Source: Arthrinium phaeospermum
Lineage: Eukaryota; Ascomycota; Sordariomycetes; Amphisphaeriales; Apiosporaceae
Direction of reading: 5' to 3'
Length of the DNA stretch: 64,000 nucleotides
NCBI GenBank assembly: GCA_006503535.1
Contig: QYRS01000005.1
Coordinates: forward strand, 1,364,001 to 1,428,000
Shown here piece by piece: positions 23,163 through 35,320 of the stretch; positions within the stretch are counted from its first letter, which is position 1, and the number at the start of each line of letters is the position of its first letter. The translations under genes were made by a program, and so were the position numbers. The notes under the pieces are model-generated. The model was not told where the DNA came from, made no database searches, and was given only the letters and a program-made list of their open reading frames with translations.

Positions 23163-24040
23163 TCACGGCAAGACCTCCTCCTTCCAGTCCCAGCATTTGC
23201 CCCGGTGCGAGTCGATCCGGGCCTGGGCCACGACGACGTCGACGAGCCGCTCGACGGCGTAGTCGACGCCGAAGAGCTGCTCCTCGGGCACGTGCGTCCA
23301 GAAGTCGCGCGTGAAGTCGGTCCGCACCGTGCCCGGGTGGTAGGCCAGCGCCATGGCCTGGCGCCGCGACCGCTGCCCGCCAGGTGCAGGTCGAACGTCT
23401 TGGTCAGCTGGTTCACCCCGGCCTTGCTCGCGCGGTAGCTGTACCAGCCGCCCAGGCTGTTGTCGGCGATGCTCGAGAGGCGGGCCGAGAGGGTCGTCCA
23501 GGTCGCGTGGGGGGAGGGTTAGGAGCTGTTGTGATGACGATGACGAAGAAGAAGGTGGTGGGAGGAGGAGCTCGGTCCCTTTCCGCGGGAGGAATCGGTC
23601 CGCGAACCACTTCATCAGCATCAGCGGTCCCAGCGTGTTCACCTTGAACGTCTCGAGCGCGGCGTCGTACTCGACCTGCTGCGGGCTCCGCTCGGGGGTC
23701 AGCACGCCCGGCAGCGCGAAGCCGAGGTGCATGTGCCACTGGCCCCTTTCGGGCGGGAACATGGCCGCGGCCTGGTCCGACGCCTTCTGGATGCTCGACT
23801 CGGACGTGTCGAGGGGGAGCACGGTCAGGCGGTCGTGGCCGTGGTGCCATTATGGGGTGTAGATGACGCCGACGAAGAGGGCAGCGACAGGTCTGCCAGG
23901 AGCGCCTTCCTGGCCTCCGCGGGCGGCGTGGAGCGCGACGTGGCCACGATGGGCAGTGTGGTCGTCCGGAGGAGGTGGCGGGTGAGCGCAGCCCCTATAC
24001 CCCGGTTCGCCGGGCTCACGAAGATCCAGGGCTTAGACAT
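23163..24040 (-). CDS. Short-chain dehydrogenase/reductase (C-factor-like SDR)
   Basis: A likely cytosolic NAD(P)-dependent oxidoreductase; the substrate cannot be told from sequence. The start is MSKPWIFVSPANRGIGAAL, carrying the Rossmann NRGIGxxL cofactor loop, with a second-strand ATSRS that would favour NADP. Then come VLPLDTSESSIQKASDQAAA, the N-terminal core FKVNTLGPLMLMKWFADRFL, ATWTTLSARLSSIADNSLGG with the catalytic serine region, and the catalytic YRASK (YxxxK) at about 23423-23443 followed by AGVNQLTKTFDLHL. The C-terminal part is MALAYHPGTVRTDFTRDFWT and GVDYAVERLVDVV. Frame changes at about 23825, within 23510-23570 and within 23350-23400 are needed to join these. The middle one lies beside a TCATCATC-rich stretch that could instead be an intron. 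About 280-290 residues, normal for the family. Confidence 0.88.
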
Positions 24041-25265
24041 AGCTTTTTTGCTTGCTTGCTTGCTCGCTGACTAGCTAGCCGGCCGATCAGGGAAAGTCAG
24101 TCGCGCAATGCCTCTCTCTGGGCGTCACCTCTCTTGGCGTAATAGGGGACTGGGTATGTAGCACTACGTAGTTCAGCTGTTCCTTGATCCGAGATGAGAT
24201 ACCTATCGCTGCACAACAGGGATGAAGCTCAACAACGTCCTGGTCTATCCTTGCGGCTGTTGGTGATCTTGGACGGGAATAATGGCAAAGTGGTAGTAGG
24301 TGGACGATGTTAAGATGATTGGCCAATCGCATGTAGCTTGCCTTCGGCCGGCAAGTATTATCCTGTGGGTAAAAAAACAAAATATTCATCCAATGTAGAC
24401 CCGTGTGCTTGGAATAGGATGGGATGTGATTGGTATGATTCTATTTTCTCTACACGGTTTTGCTCGATCTTGGCGGATGGATTGATCGACGGACTATTCT
24501 AAGTATCCAGCTAACTGAGACGAGTGATCGCCAACTCTAATGATGAATCATCGATGGTCGCCCACCCGATCCAAACGACAACACAGAAAGTCAACAACAG
24601 GCCACACACAACGCCATCATCCAGCGATAGCATGCGAAAACCCCGCGATGCGCTGCACTCGATTACATGCCCTCTGGACTCGCGTCCTCACCTCGATGAA
24701 CAAGTACGTAGGGAATTGGTCCAGTTGTGCTGCATCGCCGCAAAAATTTAGTCACGTGTTGGCGTGTCGTAGGGATGCGAGGGATTGTTTGAGTATATCT
24801 TTTGGCTGTTTCTATGTATTCCATACTTCCCCGGAACTCTCGTCGTACACCCACCCGCCATAGATGAGGAAGAACTGGAAACTGTGAAAAGTACAGAAAG
24901 GGGACCCAACATGATCCCCGATTAAGCTGTTGTCCTCCATAAGCCTTCTGAGAACGCCGTGCATCAGGAAATGACAGTCTGCGCCCCTTGGTATATACAA
25001 GGTCAAACAACAAGGCGGCGCATGGCTTGGCTTCGCGAACAATTCTAGGTATGCTGTATGGGCTTGCTTGCAAATGAACCCCCTTTCGAGAAAAAGAAAA
25101 GGGAATGTCGAATCCTCGTATTTTCATGTCGTTCCAAGGACACCGTTGGTACCGGTAGGGAAATTATGCCAGTCAATGGCAAACGGCATCGTTATGAGGT
25201 AAAAGGTCCAGATCGCATCGCGGCGATCGATGACGCGAAGAGAACGGGTTCGGGGCATTAGGCCC
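24041..25265. other. Intergenic region, no supportable gene
   Basis: About 1.2 kb between the SDR start and the tetraspanin end. A (GCTT)n run sits at 24047-24063 next to the SDR start. Minus-strand open frames (24663-25127) do not look like protein. Confidence 0.6.
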
Positions 25266-25570
25266 TTAGAATTGCCGGGCACCGTTCTTCTCGTCGATGT
25301 GTCGGAAGCGCTCACGCTCCTTGCGGTCCTTCATCAGGCAGGCTGTTGCCAGAATGAGCAGTACGTCCACGCCGACGAAGGCGAATACAGCCGTGAAGAT
25401 GTTATCGACGAAGACGTTGGTGAAGCTCGTCAGGGGCCCGGCGCAGCCCTTGATCAACTTGGCGGCAGCAGGGCTCGGGCATGTGGCGTCTGTAATGAAG
25501 CAGGCGAGGTGCTGTTGAAATAACCACAGCATTGGAACTTTAATGCATAGTCAGTACGGGCATTTTCATA

Positions 25571-25617
<47 letters not shown>

Positions 25618-26084
25618 ACGCACTTGTCTGCAACAGAGACTGGACCTGAGGTGTCTGCGAGGTCCAGATCTCGAAGAACTCTTGCTTCGTCTTCAATGTG
25701 GTAATCCACAAGTCCACGCCGAGAATGAGACTGAAGACGGCATTTACGGCAATCATGTAGCCGCAGTCTTCAACAGTCCTCGGGCGGGGGTGGCGAGTGC
25801 CGGAAGGGTAAGGGCGAAGTTGACGAAGACCATTACAGCATTCGCGATACCGGCTGTGTCATTTGTTAGCTTAGAGGACCTCCCTGGCACATTCTCTCCC
25901 CAGGTCTGCACCCACCTTGCAGGGGAAACCGCCGGTACAGCAGGTCTCGCGCAGCTCCCTCTCCTTCGGTTGGCGGGTCGAAACAGGTGTTCAACACGGT
26001 AACGGAAAAGCCCATCATGATAGCACCGGTGATGGCGAACAGGCCATCGGCGGCCATGAAGGCGCCCATAATTTTGTTGACCAT
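25266..26084 (-). CDS. Fungal tetraspanin
   Basis: A four-span membrane organiser. The start is MVNKIMGAFMAADGLFAITG (TM1), with an extracellular loop DPPTEGEGAARDLLYRR. An intron beginning GTGGGTGCAG follows LQ (about 25915). The protein continues with TM2 (AGIANAVMVFVNFAL), TM3 (MIAVNAVFSLILGVDLWI), KTKQEFFEIWTSQTPQVQSL, the hallmark FQCCGYFNS (CCG motif) and CPSPAAAKLIKGCAGP of the large loop, TM4 (NIFTAVFAFVGVDVLLILAT) and the tail KDRKERERFRHIDEKNGARQ. The CCG loop with further cysteines defines the family. Frame breaks occur before MIAVN (about 25755) and after CCGYFNS (about 25510). An intron near 25540-25630 contains a 45-base homopolymer. ATG at 26084 fits the family; an extra upstream exon cannot be excluded because the frame stays open to 26102 and beyond. 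Confidence 0.88.
25571..25615. repeat. Poly(G)/poly(C) tract of 45 bases inside the tetraspanin gene
   Basis: An unbroken run of 45 G on the + strand (C on the coding strand), just downstream of the codons for SLLQT and upstream of the CCG motif. On the coding strand it would be a long pyrimidine tract within an intron. Confidence 0.95.
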
Positions 26085-29000
26085 CTTGCCGATATCCTTC
26101 AAGGAGCAGCCAATATGACTCTGGAGTTGTTAGTCCCCGGGGACTTTGGCTGCTCAGTCTCTCTCCTCGTAGTTCCTGGAGTCGTCCTAGATCCCGACTA
26201 ATATCGTGAAGATGATGGCGTAGATTTGCTGACGACCGGCGTCTATTTTTATTTGTTTTTGTAATGATATGGCGCGGAAGGGAAAGTAAAGGCTGTCGAC
26301 AAAGCGAGCGAATGAATGGAAGAGTCGAGCTGACTGTCTATACCAACCAGCAACACGACAAATAAAAAATATCTACGCCTTCGACCGGGAAGCGAAAAGG
26401 GTAAATGGAGAATCGAAACAAAAAGGTTACAAAACCAGCACAGCGATTAGGCAAACGGTAGGATGAGAAGAAGTGAAAATACGGCTAAAGCGTAGGAATA
26501 AGGTAAGAAGTGAATACGAGAGAGACAAGCGCCAGGCCACAACCCCGTCAGAAAAGAAATGGCTAGCTAGGAGTGCCTGAAGGGTGGGAAGCGCTGCGGA
26601 AGGATGCCAAGAAAAAGGGAAGGAAAGGCGACGACAAGGCACAATGGCATCGAGACAACACGACGGACCACCATAGTGGGCTTACCACGAGCAGAAACGC
26701 ACAGGAAACGCCGTTGGACTCCACCGGCCTCGAGGAATAGGGCCAGTGCTCTGCCTCAATCCCACTCCGCTCGCCTGATAATGCAACAGCCCTCGCCGAC
26801 GAATGGCGGTTGGGATCCCTGACACATGAGGTTTCATGCTGGTTAGCGTCACCAGATCTGAAGCAGTGCCGCACCTGCCACTGCTGCTTCAGCGCCTCCA
26901 GGGAGTCCAGGGAGCTGTCAGGGGCCAGCGGCGGGGCCGTGTGCCCTGGGAGCCGCACTCGGCAGCCAATCAGGGCGGATCCCGTCTCGAATCTCATCCC
27001 AGGACCCCCAAGAACAAGTCGAATCATGTTGTGTTCGAGCCTCCCCGATCCCTGGAGCCCACCGTCGTGAAATACCATCGCGACTTACCGCCCTCTTTTA
27101 ATGCCGTGACAGCAGCGTGCCACCCGAGAAAGCTGGCAGCTGCTCGACTGCTCAAGCTTCTCGAACGGTTACCGGCATGCAACCTCCTGGCCAAACCCTC
27201 GATGGCTCGACCTTCCAGTCGACTGTTCATCCCAGAATCCCGTCCCATTTGGAACGGAACTGGACAGTTTCGAACCAAAAAGGAGGTCATCCCAAGCAGT
27301 GCATGGCATACGCATGCTGATTGATATATTCATACCTACCTGTCGGTGCCAGGTGGTGGTTGAATACGGGTAGGTCATGCTATCTATACTGCAGCCATCG
27401 TGCATGCATCGCTTACTTCGATTGACCTGGCTGGCTGTCTTCCCGTCTTCCGTCTTCCGTGATGTCGCATGCCTGATGGGGTGGGTTTGAGACTCCAAAC
27501 CATCCGACCGCCGTCCAAGTGACAAGATTTACATAACTTGCGTCATGTGCTTCGACTTGCCAGAGGTGCCATGATGCCATCATCCCATACCTTCTGGACA
27601 TAAAACATTGAGGCTTTCCCAAGTCCGTTCAGGCCTGTCCCGTGTCCCTCGTCGTATGTCGCTGAGACGACGCGTGCATTCCGTCCCATAAAGGCGATAG
27701 CACCCCGTCCCGCGGTTTTCTGACGCCGACGAGCCCGAAGAGTCCGACCGACGTACGGTAGACGACCAGAAGCGTGGCGTGACACCACCGATAAACTCGC
27801 AAACACCATCTTGGACACCATCTGGGCATATGGGTTAATAACATGGCGCTTCTGACAAGATTCGAATGCGTACAGGGCAGCAATCCTCCGGAGCTACTGG
27901 TTTAATCTGAGGTAGTCCAGAGAAAAGGCCATCACGTGGAAATTCGGAGCAACGAAAGGGTCAGGTCGTAGGCATTTGGTTAGCCCGTCGAACAAGTCGC
28001 GCAAAGAAGATCAGTCTCCTGGTCACTGGTGCTGGCTCTACTTCTTCACCGGCTGCCAGCGCCGTGGACCAGCACTCTTGTTTGTCGTGGGTTATTCGAC
28101 CGGAGGCTTTCTCATCGTGCCGCCGTCCATGATGCGGCACGGCAGTCGTGATTTAGCTTCTTGGCATAGCTGCCAAGCGGCTCGTTGACAGAAGGTAACG
28201 ATCTATGACACTTGAGACAGTCTAGCGAATGTCTACTGACTGAGCTGTCTGGTGGGAACGCATCAGGGAAACAAAATGATTTTGATGCATATTCTGGGAG
28301 TTTCGTCCAATACTTAGATTTCAAGTCCCAGCGATCTTTGTTTCTTCTTCTATTTCTGTAACCATATTTGAGTTGGCGACGACATGTTTCGAGATCTCAG
28401 TATACTGCGGAACGCAATTCCTCACCACGAGTGCCGACCGTACCAAGACATGAGCCAGGATGTGCCTAATCTTGGGCGCTTGCTGTCGTTCATTGTGGTG
28501 TGTAACCCCTGATGTATCAAAGTCCTACCAAGTTGTCCATCAAGGAATGAAGCTCGTCGTCGCAAATCTGAGAGACTCTACTTACCTACCTTGGAAGCAC
28601 CATCCCTTGTTGGTATGACCGTGCTACCTGAATTCTTTCACACCCTCCTTGTTCGCATGCGGAAGGCCGGTAACCCCGAAGCCATTCCTAACGAATTCAA
28701 TCAAACACGGCAATGCTGCGATTGAAAGCTGTCGATCGGGGAATCCCTTAGAGCCAAATAGGCATGGCGAGCCAAAATAAAGTGTTTACTGACGGAAGTG
28801 TTGCGGCTCTTGTCCCTAGCAGGATTTGACGGGGATGAGGCGCCGCAATGGGTTAGGATGCTTAAATCTTTAAAACTGCACGTCCACATACTCTATCCCG
28901 GCTACTGCCAGCTGCTGGGCCAGCCCTGTGGTGGTGCCTACCAGAGATCACTTGATGCTTTGGGTTACGGATACCTTAGGTAATTGATTGGCGACTAGTT

Positions 29001-32000
29001 AGTCCGCTTGAATACTGTACTGTACTCCGTAGGTATTCCAGACTTCCAATGTTCATCTAATTTATTATGAAAATGACAAATCGTCCGGTCTGGTATTGAC
29101 AGCAATCCTAAACTCAGGTGACGACATGATATGTATGCCATTCTGCATAGCTAACTCCATGCTGTACTGGAAAGCTGCAAGTCCTACATAAGGGCACGCC
29201 CGATCATATGTTGATCGATCGCAATCAGCAAACTCCGGAGAGCTTTGTCCATGGACACTCCCACATGGACACTCGCACCCCTTCATTACCCGTTACCCAA
29301 GAACCAACCTTGCCTTGGGTCCTCGTCCTTTCCTCTTCTTAGCGACGGGCCTCTGGCTCATTGGTCACTACCGCTAGCGCTATCAGGCAGCTCCCCGCTT
29401 CATTTCCCCTGTCAACGGCTTTTCATGAGTCCCTAATTTTGGCATCCCTGCCATGCTTGAAATGATAGCCAGACTTGGCGCCGGCGGAAGGACTTTCTTT
29501 TCGACCAACCAGTACACAGATGGATGTACTTGTCACTGGGGCTTTTCCCAGTTCGGGGCGACACACAGCGATAGTCAAAGACGGTACGTAAGAATGAGTG
29601 GCAGCAAGGTAAATAGCATGTTCAGGGTTACCTGGACAGGCCACTCGCACATTTGCAAGTCGGTATGTACTCAGATATTTGCATCAGCGAAAAAAGATCC
29701 ACGGTGCAATGGAAATTGACCTGACGGCCAGACGGATACTGCCAAAATGCTTCCGATCCTTGCCCATGCCCCCGGTCTCTCTAGTTCTTTAGTTGCAGAG
29801 CCCGTCGAGATTGTGGGACTATCTAGCTCCAGCGCGGCCTATCAGGCAACACGGACTTGATGGTGCCTACCAACTGGTCGCTAACACGACGAAATGCTTC
29901 TGACATGGGGGGGTCAATCTCGTTGGCAAAGATGACAAACCCCACAACCTGTCCTCTCCAGCATCCATTCTACAGGTATGCCGCCAGCCCGCCCGTGACC
30001 TACCTTGATTGCACAATTCGCCCTGCAGAAGTCGATGAGTGCCGGGGGTGTGTCGTACGCGAAAGAGACCCCTGCCCCGTCAACAACAAGCGACGACGAT
30101 GCAGTACCACCGCCATGGCCAAGGCCCTACATACAAGTACCTAGCAGCATACAGAGCTATCGACAACGCGAAAGTCATGTCAGGGATTCGGTGAATCTGG
30201 CAGGGAACGGCCGAAATCCTCCTACAGAGAAAGGGAGAATACTACATAACCAACCGACTACTTGCTACGCGCAGGCCGTCTCGGAGGCGCACATCAATCA
30301 ATGGACTGGTGGTATGCAGCATGTACGTACATGATATGTATGTAGGTAGGTAGCAGCGATTGATTGCGTCTTATGGGGCCCTGTAAGCACTATCAATCAG
30401 GAATCCTACACTGCGCCTGTCAGCTGGGACCGACGCACTAAAACTTGCTTGCTGGGAAAGGTTCTCTGTTGCACTGAGCGGTTCCCGATCCCCACGCATC
30501 CACGAACAAAGACAGTCGTTGGCCCCACTCAACTTTGTACATACCTCTAATCGTCACAGTCCATGGCATGGTTGTCACTTCGCTAGAGCCTAGCACCCCA
30601 GGGTAGAATGGATACTATGTAGGAATCCCAGGGCCGGGACCTGTCCAAAGCACGACCGATCTCCCCTCTTCGATATTAGTACAAGTATGTTGGGAAAACA
30701 GGTGGATGGATGGTGGTGCTTGTGCTGGTGCTGGCTGGCTACCGCTATCTGTACAAACCCATATGAATCATTTGTCAAGGCCTACCATCTTCTCGCCATG
30801 CCGCCCCAAAGGTTCCTTACTCAGTACCTGGACTAGCTGCAATTAATCGAGTAGCGAGCTAAGCGGCCGAGCGGGCACGACGCAACGGTGACACTCACCT
30901 TCGCAGGGCCAGACCGCGTGCAGTTGCTGCCGCTTCAACTGTCACGACCAGGGGCCATGGCCTGCAGCAGCTTTTTGCGCAATTGGCGCCGTCCGGTGCT
31001 GCACGACGTTCAAGGAACTGGTAGATAAGTACCCAAGCTAAATGATACACTCATCCATCCAGCATGCCTTAGTTCCAGGATAATAGACATGGCTACGAGG
31101 GAGGAGCTCCCAGCTCCCGCGGCTCATGGCATCTACGGTACGGACTTGGCTTTTTCCCACTATTCCTAACTCATCTTGCTTTGCAGATTACACGCCAGGG
31201 TTCAATCGCGGTCAAGGGAACACTGGGTGATGGATGGAGCTCCAGTTCTTGGGCGCGGCAGGCTGCGAAGCTACCGGAGTACCAAGGAAGAGCCGCCCGC
31301 GTAGGCTCGTATGGTGACAGACGGAACATGTGTCTCGTCTCTTTTAGACCACCTAGCACTGAAGTAAGCATTGTCTGTCAAATGCAGCCACACCACCACG
31401 CTCTGGCTCTGTAAGAAGGTATGACACTGCTTAGTCGAGTCATCTTTGACACTGCCGGCGGTGTCAAGCTCCGAGTACGCAGCTGAGGGCAGACTCTCTT
31501 TTCTCTTTTATCATGATAATTCTCTCTCTGTTCTTCTTGATTATGCATGTGCTTGTTCACAGACCGATGGCTACATCAACGTGTCTGCTGCCCATCATGT
31601 GCTACCTACCCATTTGAGTCTACTGCACTGCCCAGAGTCTCGCGGGCCGTCTTCTCACAGTGTCTTCCCGAGGGAATGTCCTTCCCGTTGGGGAATAGTC
31701 TGACTCATAGGGCGCAAGGATGCATGGGATTTGACTACATACCTACATACATAGTGCAGTAGATAGAGGCTGGGGGGCTGGAATGAAGCTGATTGCTCGT
31801 ACTGCACATACATACTTGTATTATCAAACCGACACAGTGGCCATAACTTTTGGCATATGCGTTTGACGTACCTACCTACTGCTTGCTCACATAATCGTGA
31901 CCAACGGATTTCGTGAAACGGCTTACCCTTCAACCTTTTGGGTTGCCATGCGCACTTCAAACTTATACAGTGCTGTAGTGTCCAAACTCAAAAGCGACGC

Positions 32001-34380
32001 CCCCGTTTCGCGATTGAATCAATGACAACGGAACCATCAACTTCCATCTATAGACTTATCAGATAGCCAGAGTCGATCCAATAGATCAGTCAGCGACATG
32101 CCTATACAGATACAGCGACACGGCCTATCATCCAGCGATTGCAAGTAAGTACCTACCTCTATCTCTTATACAGCGGACGGACAGTATGAAATGCTCGTGT
32201 TACAGTTGAGTAGCATGCCCGGTCCATCAAATGCACCCGACCCCCATCCACCACCCAATCCCAGCCCCCCTTTTGGCTGCTTTCGGGGATCCACCCACAC
32301 TGCACTGTTCATTTAATGGTTCATGGGGTTTGAAGAAACGAACACCTGGATTGAGAGCCGGGGGGTGGTGCCCATCAAATGGGCGCGCAAGCGTGCGAGA
32401 GACAATCTCTTGGATGGGGAGAGTCTCCATTCGCTAGCGTCCAGACTGGAGAAGACTCCTCCCTTGGATTAGGTAGAGGACTAGGAGGGATAGGACATAA
32501 CCCGAGAATTGGATATTCTCCAAAGGCCGCCACGTCCCCGCCTTCTGCCTTTTAAAGTGTCTGGTCATGACCGCAAGAGCCCGTGTGCTACCACCTCGCT
32601 ATCCTCTTTTCAATCATCCCGCATTCACCTTTCCTGAATTGATACTGACATCGAATTCCGTTTGGTTTCTTGTGTGTAAGGAACCCGAGAAGGGAAAGAA
32701 ACAACAACAGAATAATAAAGCTTACTGTAAGTGCATACTACCGTTCATCTGTCTATCTGTCTATCGATCTATCTATGTTTTTTTTTGTCTTTCTCTGCCT
32801 GTCCTGTCTACGACACACCTACCTGTCTACCTGGTCTGGGTGGTATTATACTCATATCATATCATTGTTGCCTCTTATTGAAAGTATATACACTTTTTCA
32901 CCTAAATGTATGTATATGCTCTTGATAAGTTGTTGTCGATGATGACGACCATGTGTCTGGGTTTCTCTTTCCTTTTGCTCTACAGTTTCTTCCCGCTGCC
33001 ATTGGCCACCACTGCGCAGCTCGGGTCGAAGTCGCTCGATTGGCCGTTGTTGATTCTCTCTGTCTCTGGGTCTCTCTCTTTCTTTCTGAAATCCAGCCGT
33101 CATTGCCAACGATTGGTTGCAACAATGGACGGGTCGGAACGATTGATTGATTTGAGTGCCTCTTGGACAAACGAACGAACCAACGGCCCGAGTCGTCTTT
33201 TATATTGACGTATTATGTGTATACATACGACAATGTATCATTACACTGCCCACTCATTGTTCCCGGGTCCTGTTTGGCGTTTTCTCTCTTTTTGGTTTAG
33301 GAGGGCATGTAACTGTGGCCGTCCGCTCCAGCCCGCCCTACTTTAAACTTGACCTGTAGCTGCTTGGGGTTTTGACTGACAAAGACACGCGTAGCAGAGA
33401 AGCACAGAACCTGAAAAAGATACCCGTACCCCATCCATCCACCCAAACACCCTCGGGCGTCCCAAGCTTAACCCAAGCAAGCTGGAACCACTGCCATTCA
33501 ATACCCCATTAGGAATTCTGCCACGGCTTTTTTTGTCCAACACCCTCCCTCATCAACGCCATCCGCCTGTCAAACAAAGCAAGTAGTCGGCAAGAGGGAA
33601 AAAAAAAGCAGAATTTCCAATTAATTCTGGCATTTTCACTGGTTTGCCGTTCCAACCAAGTAGGTTCCACCTTTTTTTCCCATGTCAATGTCAATAGGGC
33701 ACCCAATCAACCGGCCCCCCCCCCCCCCTTCGGTTCATGATGAGGATCGATCAATCCAATCAATCCATCAAATCAATAGGCGGCATCAAGTCAGTTGGGA
33801 AGATTGGCAGCATGTATTGATTGATTGCAAGGTACAGGCCCAAAACCCACCCGCTAGGCACGATTCATACGCCAACCCAGTCAGCCAGCACCAGTCCTGC
33901 CTGCACTTGCGCTACTACGCCCCTACGCCCCTACCCACTCCACTCCAGTAGAAGCACGCGCCTACTCTACTTAGACTGGGGTTTTTAACTTGCAACCCCT
34001 CGACACCCACCGACCCAAGCATTGGAACAGAAAAAGGCGCAAGCACCATTTCTGGACCTGACCATTCCTCACTGGTCACTTACACTTTGCTTCCCTCCAG
34101 TCCCAAGAGGGAAAAAAAACCAGACAAGAAAATAAGCACAGGCTGCAATTGCCTGCCCTGCCACCCACACCCCATTCCCGCTCAAAACGCTGCCACCGCC
34201 TGCCTACTACAACAAGCTACCACCAAAGCAGCTTGACCCAACTACCAACTACAGAAAGAGGCTCTCTCCGCTCGAGGCCAGATTCAGTATAGGTCGTCGG
34301 CACCACACTCAAAACAGTATCTCCACCACTTTTTTTTTGCCTTTTTCGTGATACCCTCGTCGTATCGCCCGCAAATCGCC
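26085..34380. other. Gene-poor region of 8.3 kb
   Basis: The left 1 kb probably holds the tetraspanin promoter. A minus-strand open frame (26563-27078, 171 codons) and plus-strand frames around 26810-27324 overlap there, but none is recognisable. From 27.3 to 32 kb only short frames occur. There are CTACCTAC/GTAGGTAG-type runs (for example 30340-30352). From 32.5 to 34.38 kb the sequence is pyrimidine-rich with (TCTA)n-like steps at 32750-32780 and a 14-base C run at 33715-33728. The last kilobase is C-rich and lies directly upstream of mcm1, so it is probably a long promoter and leader. Confidence 0.55.
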
Positions 34381-35320
34381 ATGGCCGACATCACCGACCA
34401 ACACGACCAAACGTCGCCCAACGATCTCGACGATGGCCATGCCGTCGGCAACGGCAGCGCCGAGCCTCGTGGTGTCAAGCGCGCCCGCCTAGTGTAGCAG
34501 ACGACGACGACGACGACGATGAGAAGGTGGACGCGAGCGTCGCAAGATCGAAATTAAGTTCATCACCGACAAGTCGCGTCGCCACATCACCTTCTCGAAG
34601 CGGAAGGCGGGCATTATGAAGAAGGTACGTCTCACCTGCTAATTGCCCACCTACCAGAGCAATTCCATCCCTCAATGCGTGCCAGCAATCCTACACACTG
34701 CGCGTGGATTCGACGCGACAGCTTGCTGCTCGCCATTCGATCCGGCGCGATTCCCTCTCTCCGTCGAAATTTTCACGCGATTGCTTTGCCGACGGTCGTA
34801 AATAAACATGTCTAACATTGCGCTATTTGCAGGCTTACGAGCTCTCTGTCCTCACAGGCACGCAGGTGCTTCTTTTGGTCGTCTCAGAAACGGGCCTCGT
34901 CTACACGTTTACAACGCCCAAGTTGCAACCGCTCGTCACTAAGGCTGAGGGCAAGAACTTGATTCAGGTACGAAATCAATCATCACGTCCACAGTGTCCA
35001 TCCAGCTATTGCAGAGCTCCTTGCTAATCCCTCTGCAGGCATGCTTGAATGCGCCTGAACCCAACCCGGGCAATGAAAATGGTGTTGACGACTCCAACCA
35101 AGTCGAATCGCCCGAGGAGCCTCCAAACCAACACCTTCCTCCTCAATCGAGCCGACCCGGCATGCCCCCGAGCCACATGCCCCCTCAATACGGCATGCCC
35201 AACGTGCCCATCGACCCCCAGCAGGCGCTGGCCTACTCTAGCTACGTCCAGCAGCGCGGTGCGCAATACGCCATGCCTCCGCAATCAGGCATGCCACAGC
35301 ACACCTCCCATCAGTCGTAA
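34381..35320 (+). CDS. mcm1: Mcm1/SRF-type MADS-box transcription factor
   Basis: A nuclear DNA-binding regulator that acts with partners on mating, cell-cycle and developmental genes. Exon 1 (34381-34624) encodes MADITDQHDQTSPNDLDDGH, an acidic Asp run, and the MADS box start RRKIEIKFITDKSRRHITFS and KRKAGIMKK. Intron 1 is 34625-34832 (208 nt, GTACGT...TTGCAG). Exon 2 (34833-34967) completes the MADS/SAM region (AYELSVLTGTQVLLLVVSET, VYTFTTPKLQPLVTKAEGKN). Intron 2 is 34968-35038. Exon 3 (35039-35320) encodes a Pro/Gln/Met-rich tail (PPSHMPPQYGMPNVPID, YVQQRGAQYAMPPQSG). Exon 1 measures 244 nt where 82 codons need 246. Two single bases are missing, one beside the Asp run (about 34494) and one in DGERRK (about 34533). 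The core DNA-binding residues are unchanged, so the gene is most likely intact in the organism. Confidence 0.95.

Noticed and set aside
12686..24040. Las17, eIF1A, fumarase, Chs5 and SDR as true pseudogenes
   Set aside because: The lesions are almost all lost single bases with no stop-causing substitutions, and catalytic and domain motifs are intact. The eIF1A, fumarase and Las17 genes are essential or nearly so in fungi. Error in the sequence is the simpler explanation.
12686..26084. Biosynthetic or functional gene cluster
   Set aside because: The neighbours are unrelated housekeeping genes on both strands. The single dehydrogenase has no synthase, transporter or regulator beside it.
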